Shown in pieces: positions 1 to 11,492 of a stretch of DNA of 64,000 nucleotides (the stretch's first letter is position 1; each line of letters begins with the position of its first letter). Origin of the DNA: Utricularia gibba. Taxonomy: Eukaryota; Streptophyta; Magnoliopsida; Lamiales; Lentibulariaceae. The stretch lies in NCBI GenBank assembly GCA_002189035.1, contig NEEC01000014.1:2544501-2608500 (forward strand), written 5' to 3'. Under the pieces are notes generated by a model. That model searched no databases and was not told the origin of the DNA. It was given only the letters and a program-made list of their open reading frames with translations. The translations under genes and the position numbers were made by a program.

Positions 1-1718
1 GCTTTTTGCAGTAAATTCTGTTTTCTGAAAACACGACACCCATAAGTTCTACTGGTTCAACCAAACAATAACTCAGCGAAACTTGGATCAATCCTGCTGT
101 TCATTACTGTTTTACATTCAATCCGAACTTCTACTTTCCATGGTCACGATGCATATGAATCAAATGATGCTCAGCAAACTCCCGAATCATGAAAACCAAT
201 TCGCAGGATTGCAGAAGGAGGCGTGGCTGCAATCTACTACCTACTTCACATAATCATTGTCTCTCAGGCCCAGGGTCGTTTGTTGCAACCAAAGATGCGT
301 ATTCGGTGAAGATGCACGCATGCATAATGTAAATAATGCCCAAAAATTATATATTATTAAAACTGCATGTCCTGGTGAACTGTCACTGCAGTAAATTTTT
401 AAAGATAGAAGTTATCGGGGTTTGAATCGGTTATCCATACAATAATACTTGTAAACCGATTTAATTATTACCCGACAAAACCGTCTAATCGGTTTTCTTG
501 TTTGATTTTGTCGCATGATTGATGGGTTAACCGATTGGTCGGTTAATGAATACCAGATCAGAAAACCCAGAAACCCGAATGGGGTTCAGAGTCCTGAAAG
601 GCGGCATATGCTTGAGCTCGTTCGTACGCTCTTTACATAATCCTTTATTCTTACAAAAACCTTGATCGAACATTATTGTTCTGAGTTGAGCAGGCGGGAA
701 CACATGTTATTGATCATTCATCTAATCAGGTGACATAAGAGAGGAGTGAGAGTGACAATGCGGCTGCTTATTATAGACATAAGCAGTGTTGTCAAATTCA
801 GGAAACAAAGCAACCCCAGGACGAGCCGTGTACTCACCAGTTAGATCGGTTTTGACCAATCCGCACAGCCTCGTGGGGTTGTCGACCCGGACGTTCGATA
901 AAAGCGATCCTATCGAGTCCTCTCCATCTCCCAGAATGCGACATTGCAGACATGCTTAGCACCTAATGCCTACTTCGTCTTCTCCCCATCAACGCTGCGT
1001 TTCTTTGCACACTGCACGCTGAACGGGCTTCTGCGTCGGAGCAGGGGTTACTTCCATCACCATGGTTTTATCTTTTCAATAACAAGATCATGAAACCATC
1101 AGGAGAATCTCAATTCCAGGGTTAAATAAAGCGGGATGGTGTGAAAATCTCCTTCCACAGAGTTCTCAATGACTGCAAGTTTTCAACAGTAAACACACAA
1201 ATGAATATCATTTTCATTCCCTTTCTGGATGAAATTGGGATGTAGACAACAAAGTGGATCGGTTTGTCCATTTCCTCGCAGGCTCCATGTGCAGAAGAGT
1301 TGAAGGGCGTGCATTATGTATGAGTAGGGTTTTCAAGCACCATGACTTCTCCATCTCTTTTGTCAAAGAAATGTGGTTGCTGCTTGACCCTGCGCGATTT
1401 CCTAATCTCATGCCACGAGTCAAACAATAATGCGCATTACTTTTATTACATCTCACAAATGATAACCCTGTCGTTGAAAAAATTGCAATGCCCCGACATC
1501 TCTTACTGCTTCAAAAATATTTTAATGGGTAGTTTCATTTTTTACAGAAAAAAATATAGACATTACAGAAATTATATCACGTTGTTTTTTCTATTATATT
1601 ATTGGGTGTGAGTTTCTGTGTGTGGCCGACTCATAAATTCTCTCCTAGGTCAAATATTATTAAATTTCCAATGTATTAAAAAAGCTAGAAAATCGGTTCA
1701 TTCATTATTTATTGCTTA

Positions 1719-1736
1719 TAGGGTTGGCCAACCCTA
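1719..1736. repeat. 18-bp perfect palindrome
   Basis: TAGGGTTGGCCAACCCTA reads the same on both strands. Each arm carries AACCCTA, the core of the plant telo-box. No gene is adjacent (the nearest start is 2.2 kb away), so a regulatory role is only a possibility. Confidence 0.8.
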
Positions 1737-2337
1737 CCCTATCACCTTTTTTTTTAAAAAAAATAATTCATTCATATGGTAGTTAACTTCTTGCCAATAG
1801 TGATTTATTGCCAATGCCATTGGCCACAGTTGAAGAACAAAAAATCAGCTTCCATAAAATAGAGATGATTCGAACGGTATAAGCTCGGAATTGGGGTTCA
1901 TTTTTGTCTCATCATCAATTGGATGTGATATGTTGGAAAATGGGTTTTAATCCAAAATCAATTTTTGCAATCTTGTCATAATCGCTTCAAGAACAACAAG
2001 GGTTTTGTGATATTGAGAAGCTACGGTAAGAAAAGAAATGGTGCTAGTTGTTAGAAAGAGGGAAGAGCTCCACTTACGTGTGGGTCTGAAAAGGAGTGTT
2101 AGACAACTGAAACCATGAGGTTTGGTTTGCGTTTGCTTTGTTTTTATCATGAACAGGAGTTTGATAGCTTGTTTCTACTTACACTTGCAACAAGTTTGCG
2201 CAGCAAAAATGTGTTGAATCATCATCCCCTTATTGTGTGAAGTTAAGGAGATTAAATTTCAACTACCCCCAACAACGAATCTCGCAACATGCCTGCTGAG
2301 AAGCTCGTCTGCAGAAGAAGAGAATTTATTACCCTCT

Positions 2338-2357
2338 CCAGCCAGCCAGCCAGCCAG
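2338..2357. repeat. (CCAG)5 microsatellite
   Basis: Five exact CCAG units in intergenic DNA. Confidence 0.9.
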
Positions 2358-3773
2358 AGCTTAAGCTGATCCTGCTGCTGCCGCTGCCATTACTCTCCCC
2401 ATGAAGCTTTACCGAGCAGAGTTAACCTCCACCCCCAATTCAATCAATCCCGCTCGCTTGCTTTCCTAGGAAAAAAAAGATTTCCTAATCTTTTGGATAA
2501 CTCTTACGTGGATTGCTTGTAAGTGTTAAAAAGTTATTTTTTTATGTAATAATAATGAGTATTTGGATTATTATTTTTGCTTGTTCTCTGCTCCAAAACG
2601 TTGCATTCCTATTTCTTGGAATTAAAGTTTCATCACACCTCTTTACTCACATCGAAAACTGGGTTGTGGTCATGTTTGGAAATGGATTCGGTGCCAATAG
2701 GCGACTGTGTGTTTATACCTGAAAATAACCATGGAGCTACTTGAGACAACTAAGCACTGGTAATCCGCATTCATGGTTGAAAACGATGATGAGAGTAACG
2801 TCCGTTCTTAGTGGCTCCTCAGTCCTCCCCACGTCGTCCCCGGGCTCTATGCGCATCCCCCTCCTCTCATTTATGAGGCTACATGGATCCCAGTAGGGCT
2901 GCCATTAAAGACTTGATGATTAGCTGGTTAAAAATTCGTGCTTCCCTTGAACAATAGAGTGACTTTCTTTCTCCCACCCCAGATCTGGTTAACATTTTCT
3001 TCCTTGTGTTTCCGGGATGAGGAGGTTTCCTGCTCTCCCTCCCACCTTGTAATAACACACCAGCGAGCGCTATTTCCTAAAGCATCCAACAAAAGGTACG
3101 CGTCATTAATACAGCAAGGGATTTCCGCAGTGCCCTGGCAGTGCATTGCAGAGCAGTGCTCCACATGGCCATGTCCAACTCTGTAATAACCAAGACACCT
3201 TTGGTCCAATGGATACCAAGTTTAACCGGCTATAAAGTCACTAATGGACCACACCATGTTCATATAAGTCACTAATGTGCACTAGATAGATACCTACAAG
3301 GATTTAAACAAGATTATTACCTGATGTAGGAGGGGTAGAGTTAAGCCCATCTTAACTTTGAAGTTGAAATGTGGTTGCTCTGAGTAGGGGCTGGTCATTA
3401 CGGTAAGTTGGGGTTAAAATCTTAAAACAGAGAGGTGTTGTTCTTTTATGCAGTAGTGAAAAAAGAAAGAGATGAAAGGAGGATGAATGGGGACATGCAT
3501 TCGATCTGACCCACATTCCCACCTTAAACCACAACCCAACGTACTTGTCATTATTAAATATTTGCACATTGCCCTCTATTACAACTCAACATTTCCACAT
3601 TTTATTGCAGCTCAAATGAATCGCTGCAGTTGGGAGCACCCACCCGCTTTAGCTTTCAAGGCCCTCTTCTTTTGAAAGAAAGAAAGATAGAAAAAAGAAA
3701 ACAAAGGTAAGATCTTTCCCAACAGACAATCCTCTGCGTTCCCTGCATTGTGTGTCAGTAAACGCCACCACTG

Positions 3774-3791
3774 GCTGCTGCTGCTGCTGCT
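3774..3791. repeat. (GCT)6 microsatellite in the LONGIFOLIA promoter/leader
   Basis: Six GCT units about 200 bases before the LONGIFOLIA start codon. Just downstream (about 3952-3975) the leader is a run of T and CTTT units, typical of a pyrimidine-rich plant 5' leader. Confidence 0.85.
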
Positions 3792-3986
3792 CCTGCTTTG
3801 CATTAACAATATCGCATCTGTGCATGCGTATGCACAAAACATGGCGCTCTGAATTCCTGAAATCACCCCAGCCTTTGTTTCGATGTGTTCTTTGGAGATA
3901 TAACCAAACTCGCTCCTTTTGGAAAAGGAGGGACCAAGACAAGGATTGCTCTGTTTTTTTCTTTCTTTCTTTCTCTGAACCTCAAA

Positions 3987-6961
3987 ATGTCGGCGAAGGC
4001 AATGGCCTCTCCACTGTATGATGAGGATGATGATGATGAACAACGTATAGATCTGAAGAAGCAGATTGGGTGCATGAATGGCATATTTCAAATCTTCGAT
4101 CGGCAGCATTTTGCTCGGGGACTAACGAGGAACCACAGCCGGAGGACGACGGCGGGTGAGTAGCCTTGACTAAGAATAAGGGAATTCTTCCTTGTCCATA
4201 TCTATCACCAGCCTCATTGCACTTCTTCTTGCAGGCGCACAACATCTACCGGAGCCGCAGGCTGCAGGCCAACAAGAAAAGGTGAGAAAAAAATGTCTGT
4301 GTTCATGAGTATTGGAAGAGGAAGCTGAAGACTTCAACTTTTTCAGGAAAAATGTGTTGAACTTCCAAAGGAGAAGCCGAGGATCTCAACAGAGTCATCA
4401 CGAGCTTCTTACTCGTCGTCTTCATGTTCATCCCCGTTCTCATCTCTAGACAGCAGCAGAGTTCAAAAAACAGGGATCCATGAATTTCGCAATGTCATCA
4501 AGGACTCCATGTACCGTGAACCACATGCCTTGAAAATGAAGTCCAGTGCTGCTGGTCAAGAAAGAAAAGGCATTCGGCATGTAGACTCGCCTAAACTACA
4601 GCAGCATCTGAAATCAATGGTGGCAAGAGCTTCAGGTTCCAAGGGGCCGATTCGAGAGCCATTCTCAAGCCCCCGATTCTCTTACGACGGAAGAGAGTTA
4701 CAGGATAACTCAGTTGAGATTAAGGGGCTTCCCAGATTATCACTGGACAGCAAAACCACCTCTGTTGGACGATCTCAACTTGCTTCGCGACTAAATCTTT
4801 TACATACAGAAAATGAACAAGAGCTGGAATGTGGAAGCCAGTACAGAACATCAAGCATTGTAGCAAAGCTAATGGGATTGGAGGGGTATGAAAGTGCAAG
4901 TCCAAAGGCGAGGATGTGCCAGAGAGAAGATTCTAGCTCGCAGAGATACTCTGCAGCTGAGGATAAAAAGAGAAATCTTCAAGTGAAATCTCCTCGGACT
5001 GGCAACAATGCAGCGTCACCGAGGTTGAAAAATCTGAATTCTGTCGTGAAACCAAGCAGCTCTTCAAGGATTCAGATGGCGTTGAGCCAACAAGATTCAG
5101 TAATGGCTTCATCACATACTAAAGATGCTGCTGCTCAACAAGTATCGACTTCACTATACGGTGAAATAGAGAAGAGGATCAATGAACTGGAATCCCTGAG
5201 ATTAGGGAAGGATCTCAGAGCTTTTAAACAGCTTCTCGAAGGAATGCAGAAGACAAAAGTTATGTCCTGGGAACTCAAGGGTAGACAGAATTCGGAGTTT
5301 GATCATGATTCTAGATCATTACTGGTCACGAAACCGGTAGATTGGATGCCAAAAGACAAGCATTCGGGTGTAAACTGCGTCCGAAAATTCCAAGTATCTT
5401 ATCCAGAAGGACCCCAAAGTCGGAGTCCCAGATACCGCCACATGGGACCCTCAGTTCAGAAGCAAAAAAAAATGCTGCAAAAGAACAATGATCTAAGGGT
5501 GTTTGATGCCCTTGATCGCCACTCTTCAAAAACCACTGAAAGAACAACTTTGCGAGCATTCAGATGTGATACAGCGGCAGCAGGCATCCCATTAAAAACC
5601 TGTGATACGAAATCTTTAGCTAAGATTCAGAGCTCAAGAAAAGCTTTATTGAAGAGCACCAAATCGAAAAATGGGATGCCATCGCAAGAGTTGTGCCTAT
5701 TCAGAAAGCATCAACTCAGAGAATTCAGCCACGTTAAAGCAAATGATCATCAGCTGTGCAGTAAAGAGTTCAGCAACCTCAGCAGTCGAACGGAACTCCG
5801 GGTTTATGATAGAAACAAGATCCTCAGCAGGTTGGAAGTCATGCACATAACACAATCAGTGAGCACAACTGCAGGACAAAAAGAGGTAGGCCGCATTTCA
5901 CTTCTTGCTTCATTTTGGTATATTATCCAATAACAATTTCTTTTCTGGTGTCACAGAACATCGTATCAAAAAGAGCACAACACTTACCAGCAGCTGAAAA
6001 TCCATTAGTCACTCCAGAACAACTAAATCCGATCTCAGTTATCGATGATTCATTCTCTAGAAAAGATTCACCATCTCCAATGAAGTTGCAGAGCCCCTTC
6101 CAAGGTATTGGTATATTTCTGTGATTCTTTATGTATACGGATGCATAATCCACAACATGAAATTTGACCCTTTTGTTTTTCCCACTCTAATGTACTTCCC
6201 ATTATTGAACTACAGATATTGGTATCTCCGATACCATGAACACGAGAATTCAGCTAACGAAAACCTTTTTGTTTGAAGCAAATTGGATATCGGACAAGAG
6301 GCCAATTCCTGATGAACTGGAATTGAATACCAAGAATTTGAATCAAGGAAAATTCTCAATGGAACCTGATGAAGATGCCTTGGAGCGCAACAAATCAGCT
6401 CATGGGGATCTCAGTGCAGATCACGCATATATAAAGAAGATCTTAAACGCCTCAGGGATTGCCGAGGACTTTATCTCCGTCCCAGTACCTGCTCAGATTC
6501 ATTCATCTGGACATCTGATCAATCCAGAAATTTTCCATGTTCTTGAACAAATAGAGGAACAGAAAAACAAAGAAGATGATGCATGGGTGAAGAAAAGGAA
6601 CAAACTACATAGAAAGATGATGTTTGATATTGTAGATGAAATACTTGTACGCAAGATGACTTCAGGCACATTGGATTCATTTGGAAAGAAAGCAGCAGAT
6701 CCAGATTGTCTGCTGAAAGAAATATACTCAGAGGTCAACTACGTATGCCGAATGCATAGTTCAGGTTCAGGGGATAGAGAAGAACAAATGATCAAACTCT
6801 CGAAAGGAGATATTATGCATGAATCAAAAGGATGGGAAGAACTCGGAGGAATATGTTCGGCTCTGGTTCTGGATATTGAACGACTTATATTCAAAGACCT
6901 GATCAATGAGGTAATCAAAGGTGAGACTATGGATCCTGAAAAAGAAGCAAATGATTTATAG
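3987..6961 (+). CDS. LNG: LONGIFOLIA / TON1-recruiting-motif (TRM) protein
   Basis: Exons 3987-4155, 4235-4281, 4347-5885, 5957-6104 and 6216-6961 join in frame to 882 residues. Family members bind TON1 and microtubules and promote longitudinal polar cell elongation. Visible family signatures: an acidic N-terminus followed by KKQIGCMNGIFQIFDRQHF (about residues 27-45), PRLSLDSK near 200, SIVAKLMGLE near 242, and a C-terminal DUF4378-type region from about 705 (YIKKILNASG) to the terminal DLINEVI, the TON1-interaction type motif. The middle is Ser/Lys/Arg-rich and probably disordered. The start is chosen because it begins the conserved acidic leader and lies after a pyrimidine-rich UTR. It could be LNG1/2-like or another TRM1-5 clade member. 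All introns are GT-AG. Confidence 0.93.
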
Positions 6962-7860
6962 CACATGAATGTGAAGATAACTTTAATGTCCAAACATCTT
7001 CCTTTATATATCAGCTTCTTTGCACTTTAGGAATATGAAGTGGACGAGTAATATTCGCAGAGTAATGAACGGAGTCCTGTCAGCTTCCAATGAGCTTTCA
7101 TGTATCAACTAAGGGCCAATAACATCTAATTCAATGATTCGAAGTATGCAAATCCAAAGATAGACCTCGCCATCAATACATACTTTCACATAAAATAAAA
7201 GATAGACTACCGAAGAAAAAAGAATGTCAAATGATGTTTGCATGTAACACCAAGGGAGGTATGCCATGCAAGAAATTCTGAATGCTAAACACCCAAACAA
7301 CATCTGGGTGAATGAACTATATATGAAAGTTCAATCCAACTACTTTCACCCAAGCAGCTTTTTGATGCTCAAGCTTGAAAGGTTCACCTGCACAAGAACA
7401 ATGACTATCAGCCAGACTGAAGTTAAAGTTTGTGGCTGCAAGTGAATTAAGTAGGAATTCAACTAAATACTAAAAAAACAGAAAATGATAAATATTCACG
7501 AGCCTCTTGAAAGCATTTGTCCATATTATAGTAAATATTTGAAATACAGCGAGGATCCTCACCAGTGTATGACTTATCCCTAGAGAGAGACATCAACACA
7601 AGAGAACAAATGAGCTTAAATGCAATACCCAAAAAGAGAATTTTCCCCCTTCTTCCAAAGCATAAAACAAATGAGTCGGTGACCTCTTTCGAGCTCTTGA
7701 TAATCCATGAGGTTATTTTTACCAGATTCACAATTATTACCACAAGGGATTCCATAGTCCGCGAATAGCGGCATTCTATGGTAATATGCATTAACTTCTT
7801 CACGCACAGAAAACCTATAACACAAAGACAGACTGAGAAAAGCACACAAACAGAAGAGCA
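6962..7860. other. Intergenic: LONGIFOLIA 3' end and Dof promoter
   Basis: This stretch must hold the terminator of the LONGIFOLIA gene and the promoter/leader of the Dof gene. The open frames on both strands are short and unlike known proteins. I see no repeat or RNA gene. Confidence 0.5.
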
Positions 7861-8685
7861 ATGGAGCAGAAGATGGTAGCAAACAAGTCCAGAACACCAG
7901 AGCAGGACGCAGACCCTTTACGGTGCCCTCGATGCGGATCTCCAGATACGAAATTTCGCTACTTCAACAATCATAACTTTGCTCAACCCCGCCACTATTG
8001 CAGGACTTGCAAAAGGCAATGGACTGTAGGTGGAAACTTGAGGAATATTCCTGTTGGAGGCAAAATGGGGAATGGAAGGCCATCAAGAGCTTCATCCACT
8101 TCAAGATGCAACTACAGATCTCGACGACTGACGAGAGAGGAACAGCCACAAAATCCGAATCATGATGCATCACCAGTGGTAACAATGCTTTCTCAAAATC
8201 TCAACGCAACCAAACTCCAACCAAGTCTAAGTCTGCCAGCAGTTGGATCTGGAATACTTTCATACACTTTGAAAGAAGAGATATCTTTCCTAGATGCCAT
8301 ACAATCTTTGATCGAGCCCGAGATAAATCGGCAATGCATATCCAAATATGGAGATGATAGCAGCAACGCAGTAGTTCAACGAGAACGGAGTATAAGATCA
8401 ATGCAGCTACAGCAACAGGGCTTAACACAACAAATTCCTTGGCAGATTCAGTACCACCCAACTCAGGATCCAGGAAATAATGTACAGGCTTCTTATTCAT
8501 TTGAAAACACTCTGCTTCAACTCTCATGGCCTTCGCCTCAAAGCACAATGGAAAAAATGAGTTTCTCCTCATCAAACTCTGTCCTATGGAACAATATTGC
8601 AAGCAGGACATCTGGCGAGGATATGAACACACCAGCCATCAATGTTGATGAATGGCTAAATCTTCCATTTGATGGACCATATTAG
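7861..8685 (+). CDS. Dof-type zinc finger transcription factor (divergent)
   Basis: Single-exon 274-residue protein. The Dof domain lies at residues 20-65 with the C-X2-C-X21-C-X2-C set C22, C25, C47, C50 and the conserved QPRHYC and NIPVGG segments. Dof proteins are plant-specific nuclear factors that bind AAAG. The core departs from the usual family text: FRYFNNHN where FCYYNNYN is common, and KRQWT where RRYWT is common, so this is an atypical member. The domain is followed by a basic stretch and a Ser/Gln-rich tail with WLNLPFDGPY at the C-terminus. The ATG at 7861 places the domain near the N-terminus as in most Dof proteins. The frame runs unbroken to TAG, so it looks functional. Confidence 0.93.
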   Translation: MEQKMVANKSRTPEQDADPLRCPRCGSPDTKFRYFNNHNFAQPRHYCRTCKRQWTVGGNLRNIPVGGKMGNGRPSRASSTSRCNYRSRRLTREEQPQNPNHDASPVVTMLSQNLNATKLQPSLSLPAVGSGILSYTLKEEISFLDAIQSLIEPEINRQCISKYGDDSSNAVVQRERSIRSMQLQQQGLTQQIPWQIQYHPTQDPGNNVQASYSFENTLLQLSWPSPQSTMEKMSFSSSNSVLWNNIASRTSGEDMNTPAINVDEWLNLPFDGPY

Positions 8686-9346
8686 GTTATGAATAAATCT
8701 CAAAAAATTAAAAGTGCTACGTAGGAAAGCAAGCCATTTTTGGAGCCCCTTTACCTCTTTCTACGATTAATTCTTTTTAGCAATTTTCTTCTCATTTTGA
8801 TCATGAAATTTGTGGTAGATGATATCTTAGTGAGTGTCATTGGAAACAATATCGCAAACTCAAATGTACCACAGAAGCACCGGTGATTTAACGAGCACCA
8901 GAGTGATTCAAAGCATTCCATTTACAAAAAGAAAAAAGCGGAATTCCAATTACTTTTCTGTAAACAGAGACATTACAAAAAGTGCAGCAAATCTTCAACA
9001 ATAAAACATAACCGGGAGGAAAGTGAAGAAAAATCATGCCGCATTCCTTATCGAATCCGCAGCAGTAAAAATGAAGTGGTTTACCGTCCACGAAGAAGAT
9101 TCCGCTTTATGATTCTAAAATCAAGGATTGAAGTTCGTAAGAAAAGAAACGAAGATCCCAAAAAATGAAATCAGCAGGCGACCAGTGCCGGGGTTCTCTT
9201 TAGAATTGAGCAACCCGTTTTACCTCAGTTAACTACCGGAACCCAAACTTTGAAAAAGGAAGGACAGAAATGTAATTCACACTGCATATGTAGCTTCCAC
9301 GGATAAGGCTCCGCTGTTGCCGCCCATTGCCATTGCAATCTTCACA
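8686..9346. other. Intergenic between Dof and bL19c genes
   Basis: Short spacer holding the Dof 3' UTR and the bL19c promoter. No coding frame or repeat of note. Confidence 0.5.
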
Positions 9347-10989
9347 ATGGCTTCTTCCAGCCTTCTTTCTCAGGTGGAACTCATGTTTATGTCGATTGAT
9401 TCAACGAAAGCTTCTCACCTGCTTTAATTTGCAGTGTTTTTTTTTCCTTGAATGATTGGTATTTCTTAATTTGGGCAGAAGTTATTCATGGTTGCTTCTC
9501 AATGTCCGCCGAGAAACCTGGCGTTTTCTGCTGCGGTGTCACAGAAGGTCTCCACTAGAGCACTGTTTTCAGGGGTTTCATCACGTAGCTATGTAGTTGC
9601 CGTACCAGAAAGGGCGAAAAGCTGCTCTCTTGTAATGAGGGCAGAAGTGAAGACCGATAATGAGGTAGAAATTGTGGAAGGACCCACTGAAAATGTTGGT
9701 CTCTTGGAAGCTGATGAAGGTTCTGAAAGCATCTCAGAGCAGAAGCCTCCTCGCCAGCCTAGGATCCGACTTGGAGACATTATGGGGGTAATTATATTGC
9801 TTGACATTTGTTTTATGCTTCGTACCGAAGAAATCTTGGGATTTTTCTGGGGTTTGGAGTAGCATCCATAGCGTTGGTTTTTGAGATATTGCAATGTAAG
9901 TGTGAGATGTTGAGTGTGAGACTTGAGAAAATAGAAGGGAGATAATGGTGTATTCTTCGCTTGTATATCTACAGCAATGATCTTAGCTCGTCTTTGAAGT
10001 TTATCCTTGCTATATTTTAGAATTTTCAGATGAGTGTTATGTGATTGTGTTTTCTTGAGCTGTTTTGGCGTGGGATTATGAAATGTGATTTGTGTCAGGG
10101 ATGTTATCCTTGGAATCACACTATGTTGGCAACTAGAGTAACTTCGGCATTTGTAAAATTTGTAGTTGCTTCGGGGCTCTTACTCGCTTCATATGACACC
10201 TTAAATGAAACAAATACATTATGATTCCATTGTTGGTTTTTTAGTTGGCTCTGTGCATCTAGTTTATAGACTGTTTGTGGTTGTTTGCAAATCTTTTCCC
10301 TGAGTACTTGTCAATAGTTAACATTTTTCTTTTTATGAATTCTGCACTCTCTTTCATGCCTCTAATGTTTTTTCATTCTCCTTGAATGTATAGATATTAA
10401 ACAAAAGAGCAGTGGAAGCATCATCTGCCCAACGGCCAATTCCTGAACTTAAAACTGGTGATATTGTTGAAATCAAACTGGTAAAAATTTTGACAGCCCC
10501 AGAATCTAGTTTCTGAGTTTCCCTTCAGTGCCTGCCTGCATGAAGATGTCTGCAGTACTTGAATAGAAGAGCTTTGCTTGCTTAACAGGAAGTTCCGGAG
10601 AACAGAAAAAGGCTATCTGTGTATAAAGGCATAATTATATCAAGGCAAAATGCTGGCATCCACACAACAATACGGGTTCGAAGAATTATTGCTGGTGTTG
10701 GAGTTGAAATTGTTTTCCCAATGTAAGTTTCAACACATAAGCTTTTTAGGTCTTTTTCAGTCTATTTGGAAGCTGATCGCTTCTGCTCTTACTTTATAAC
10801 TGCGTTACTTTCTGATGCCTCCCTGATCCGTTTATGAAGTCCTGTCATCTTACCCCATTATTGTCTCTTTCTTCAAACAGATACTCCCCAAACATCAGAG
10901 AGATAAGAGTTGTCAGCCACCGGAAAGTCCGTCGAGCAAGGCTGTATTATTTGAGGGACAAGCTCCCCAGGCTATCTACATTCAAGTGA
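9347..10989 (+). CDS. RPL19: Plastid 50S ribosomal protein bL19c
   Basis: Exons 9347-9373, 9479-9787, 10394-10480, 10589-10722 and 10881-10989 join in frame to 221 residues. The first about 75 residues are Ser/Arg/Val-rich and low in acid, as expected for a chloroplast transit peptide. An acidic linker follows, and then the bL19 core: [51 protein letters not shown], and the C-terminal [16 protein letters not shown]. bL19 lies at the 30S-50S interface of the plastid ribosome. The 9-codon first exon is small but keeps frame and supplies the only plausible start before the second exon. The length matches the family. All introns are GT-AG. Confidence 0.95.
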
Positions 10990-11465
10990 AAGAGCAAACA
11001 GTGCTTTTCTTTTAAATCTCCAGGTTCTAAGTTGTGTTTATTCCTGTTGACAACTTCGGGTAGCAGAAGCTCTTTGTCCTCGAATTATTAAACTCTTATG
11101 TTTACAGACGATCGAGGGTATTCATAGCTACCCATATACATGCCCAGTATCAGTTTCTTTTGATTTTTGGATCAAGAATTTCTCATATGGCGTACCTGTG
11201 TTGAGGTTCAACCATATGCTACGCTCTTTTTTTCATGTACTAGAGTCTACAATAAGCAATTTGTTAAGGGTCATGCCAAGGCTCCACATGACAAGGTTGA
11301 AGCCTTAAGTACACATAGTGGCTGCCTCCACAGTAGTAATTATTTGAGTTGTTGTTGATTTAGATTGATGTCTCCATTATGCGCAGAATACTGTAACTCT
11401 GAAATGTGTTACACTAAAGTAGAAATGTCTCAGAGTCCACTAGAAAGGGGGCAATAAATACCCCC

Positions 11466-11492
11466 AAGGAATCAATTATTCTTTGATTCCTT
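11466..11492. repeat. Perfect 10-bp inverted repeat with 7-nt loop
   Basis: AAGGAATCAA, loop TTATTCT, then TTGATTCCTT. It lies about 480 bases after the bL19c stop. It may be a fold-back element or chance. Confidence 0.75.

Larger units (their letters stand above)
1..3986. other. Gene-free flank upstream of the LONGIFOLIA gene
   Basis: No open frame here resembles a known protein and none is longer than about 93 codons outside the gene leader. The stretch is AT-rich with short homopolymers (a T-run followed by an A-run near 1748-1765), an 18-bp palindrome at 1719-1736 and a CCAG tandem at 2338-2357. The last 300 bases hold GCT and CTTT repeats and probably carry the promoter and pyrimidine-rich leader of the gene that starts at 3987. 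I see no transposase, reverse transcriptase or RNA gene. Confidence 0.6.

Noticed and set aside
420-600. Cluster of CGGTT/AACCG strings resembling a degraded element
   Set aside because: The units are short and irregular, without terminal repeats or coding frames, so no mobile element can be supported.
3612-4109. 165-codon minus-strand frame with Ser and Ile runs
   Set aside because: It is antisense to the LONGIFOLIA leader and first exon. The runs come from GCT and GAT microsatellites.
9589-10119. 176-codon minus-strand frame
   Set aside because: It is antisense to bL19c exon 2 and its intron and shows no recognisable domain.
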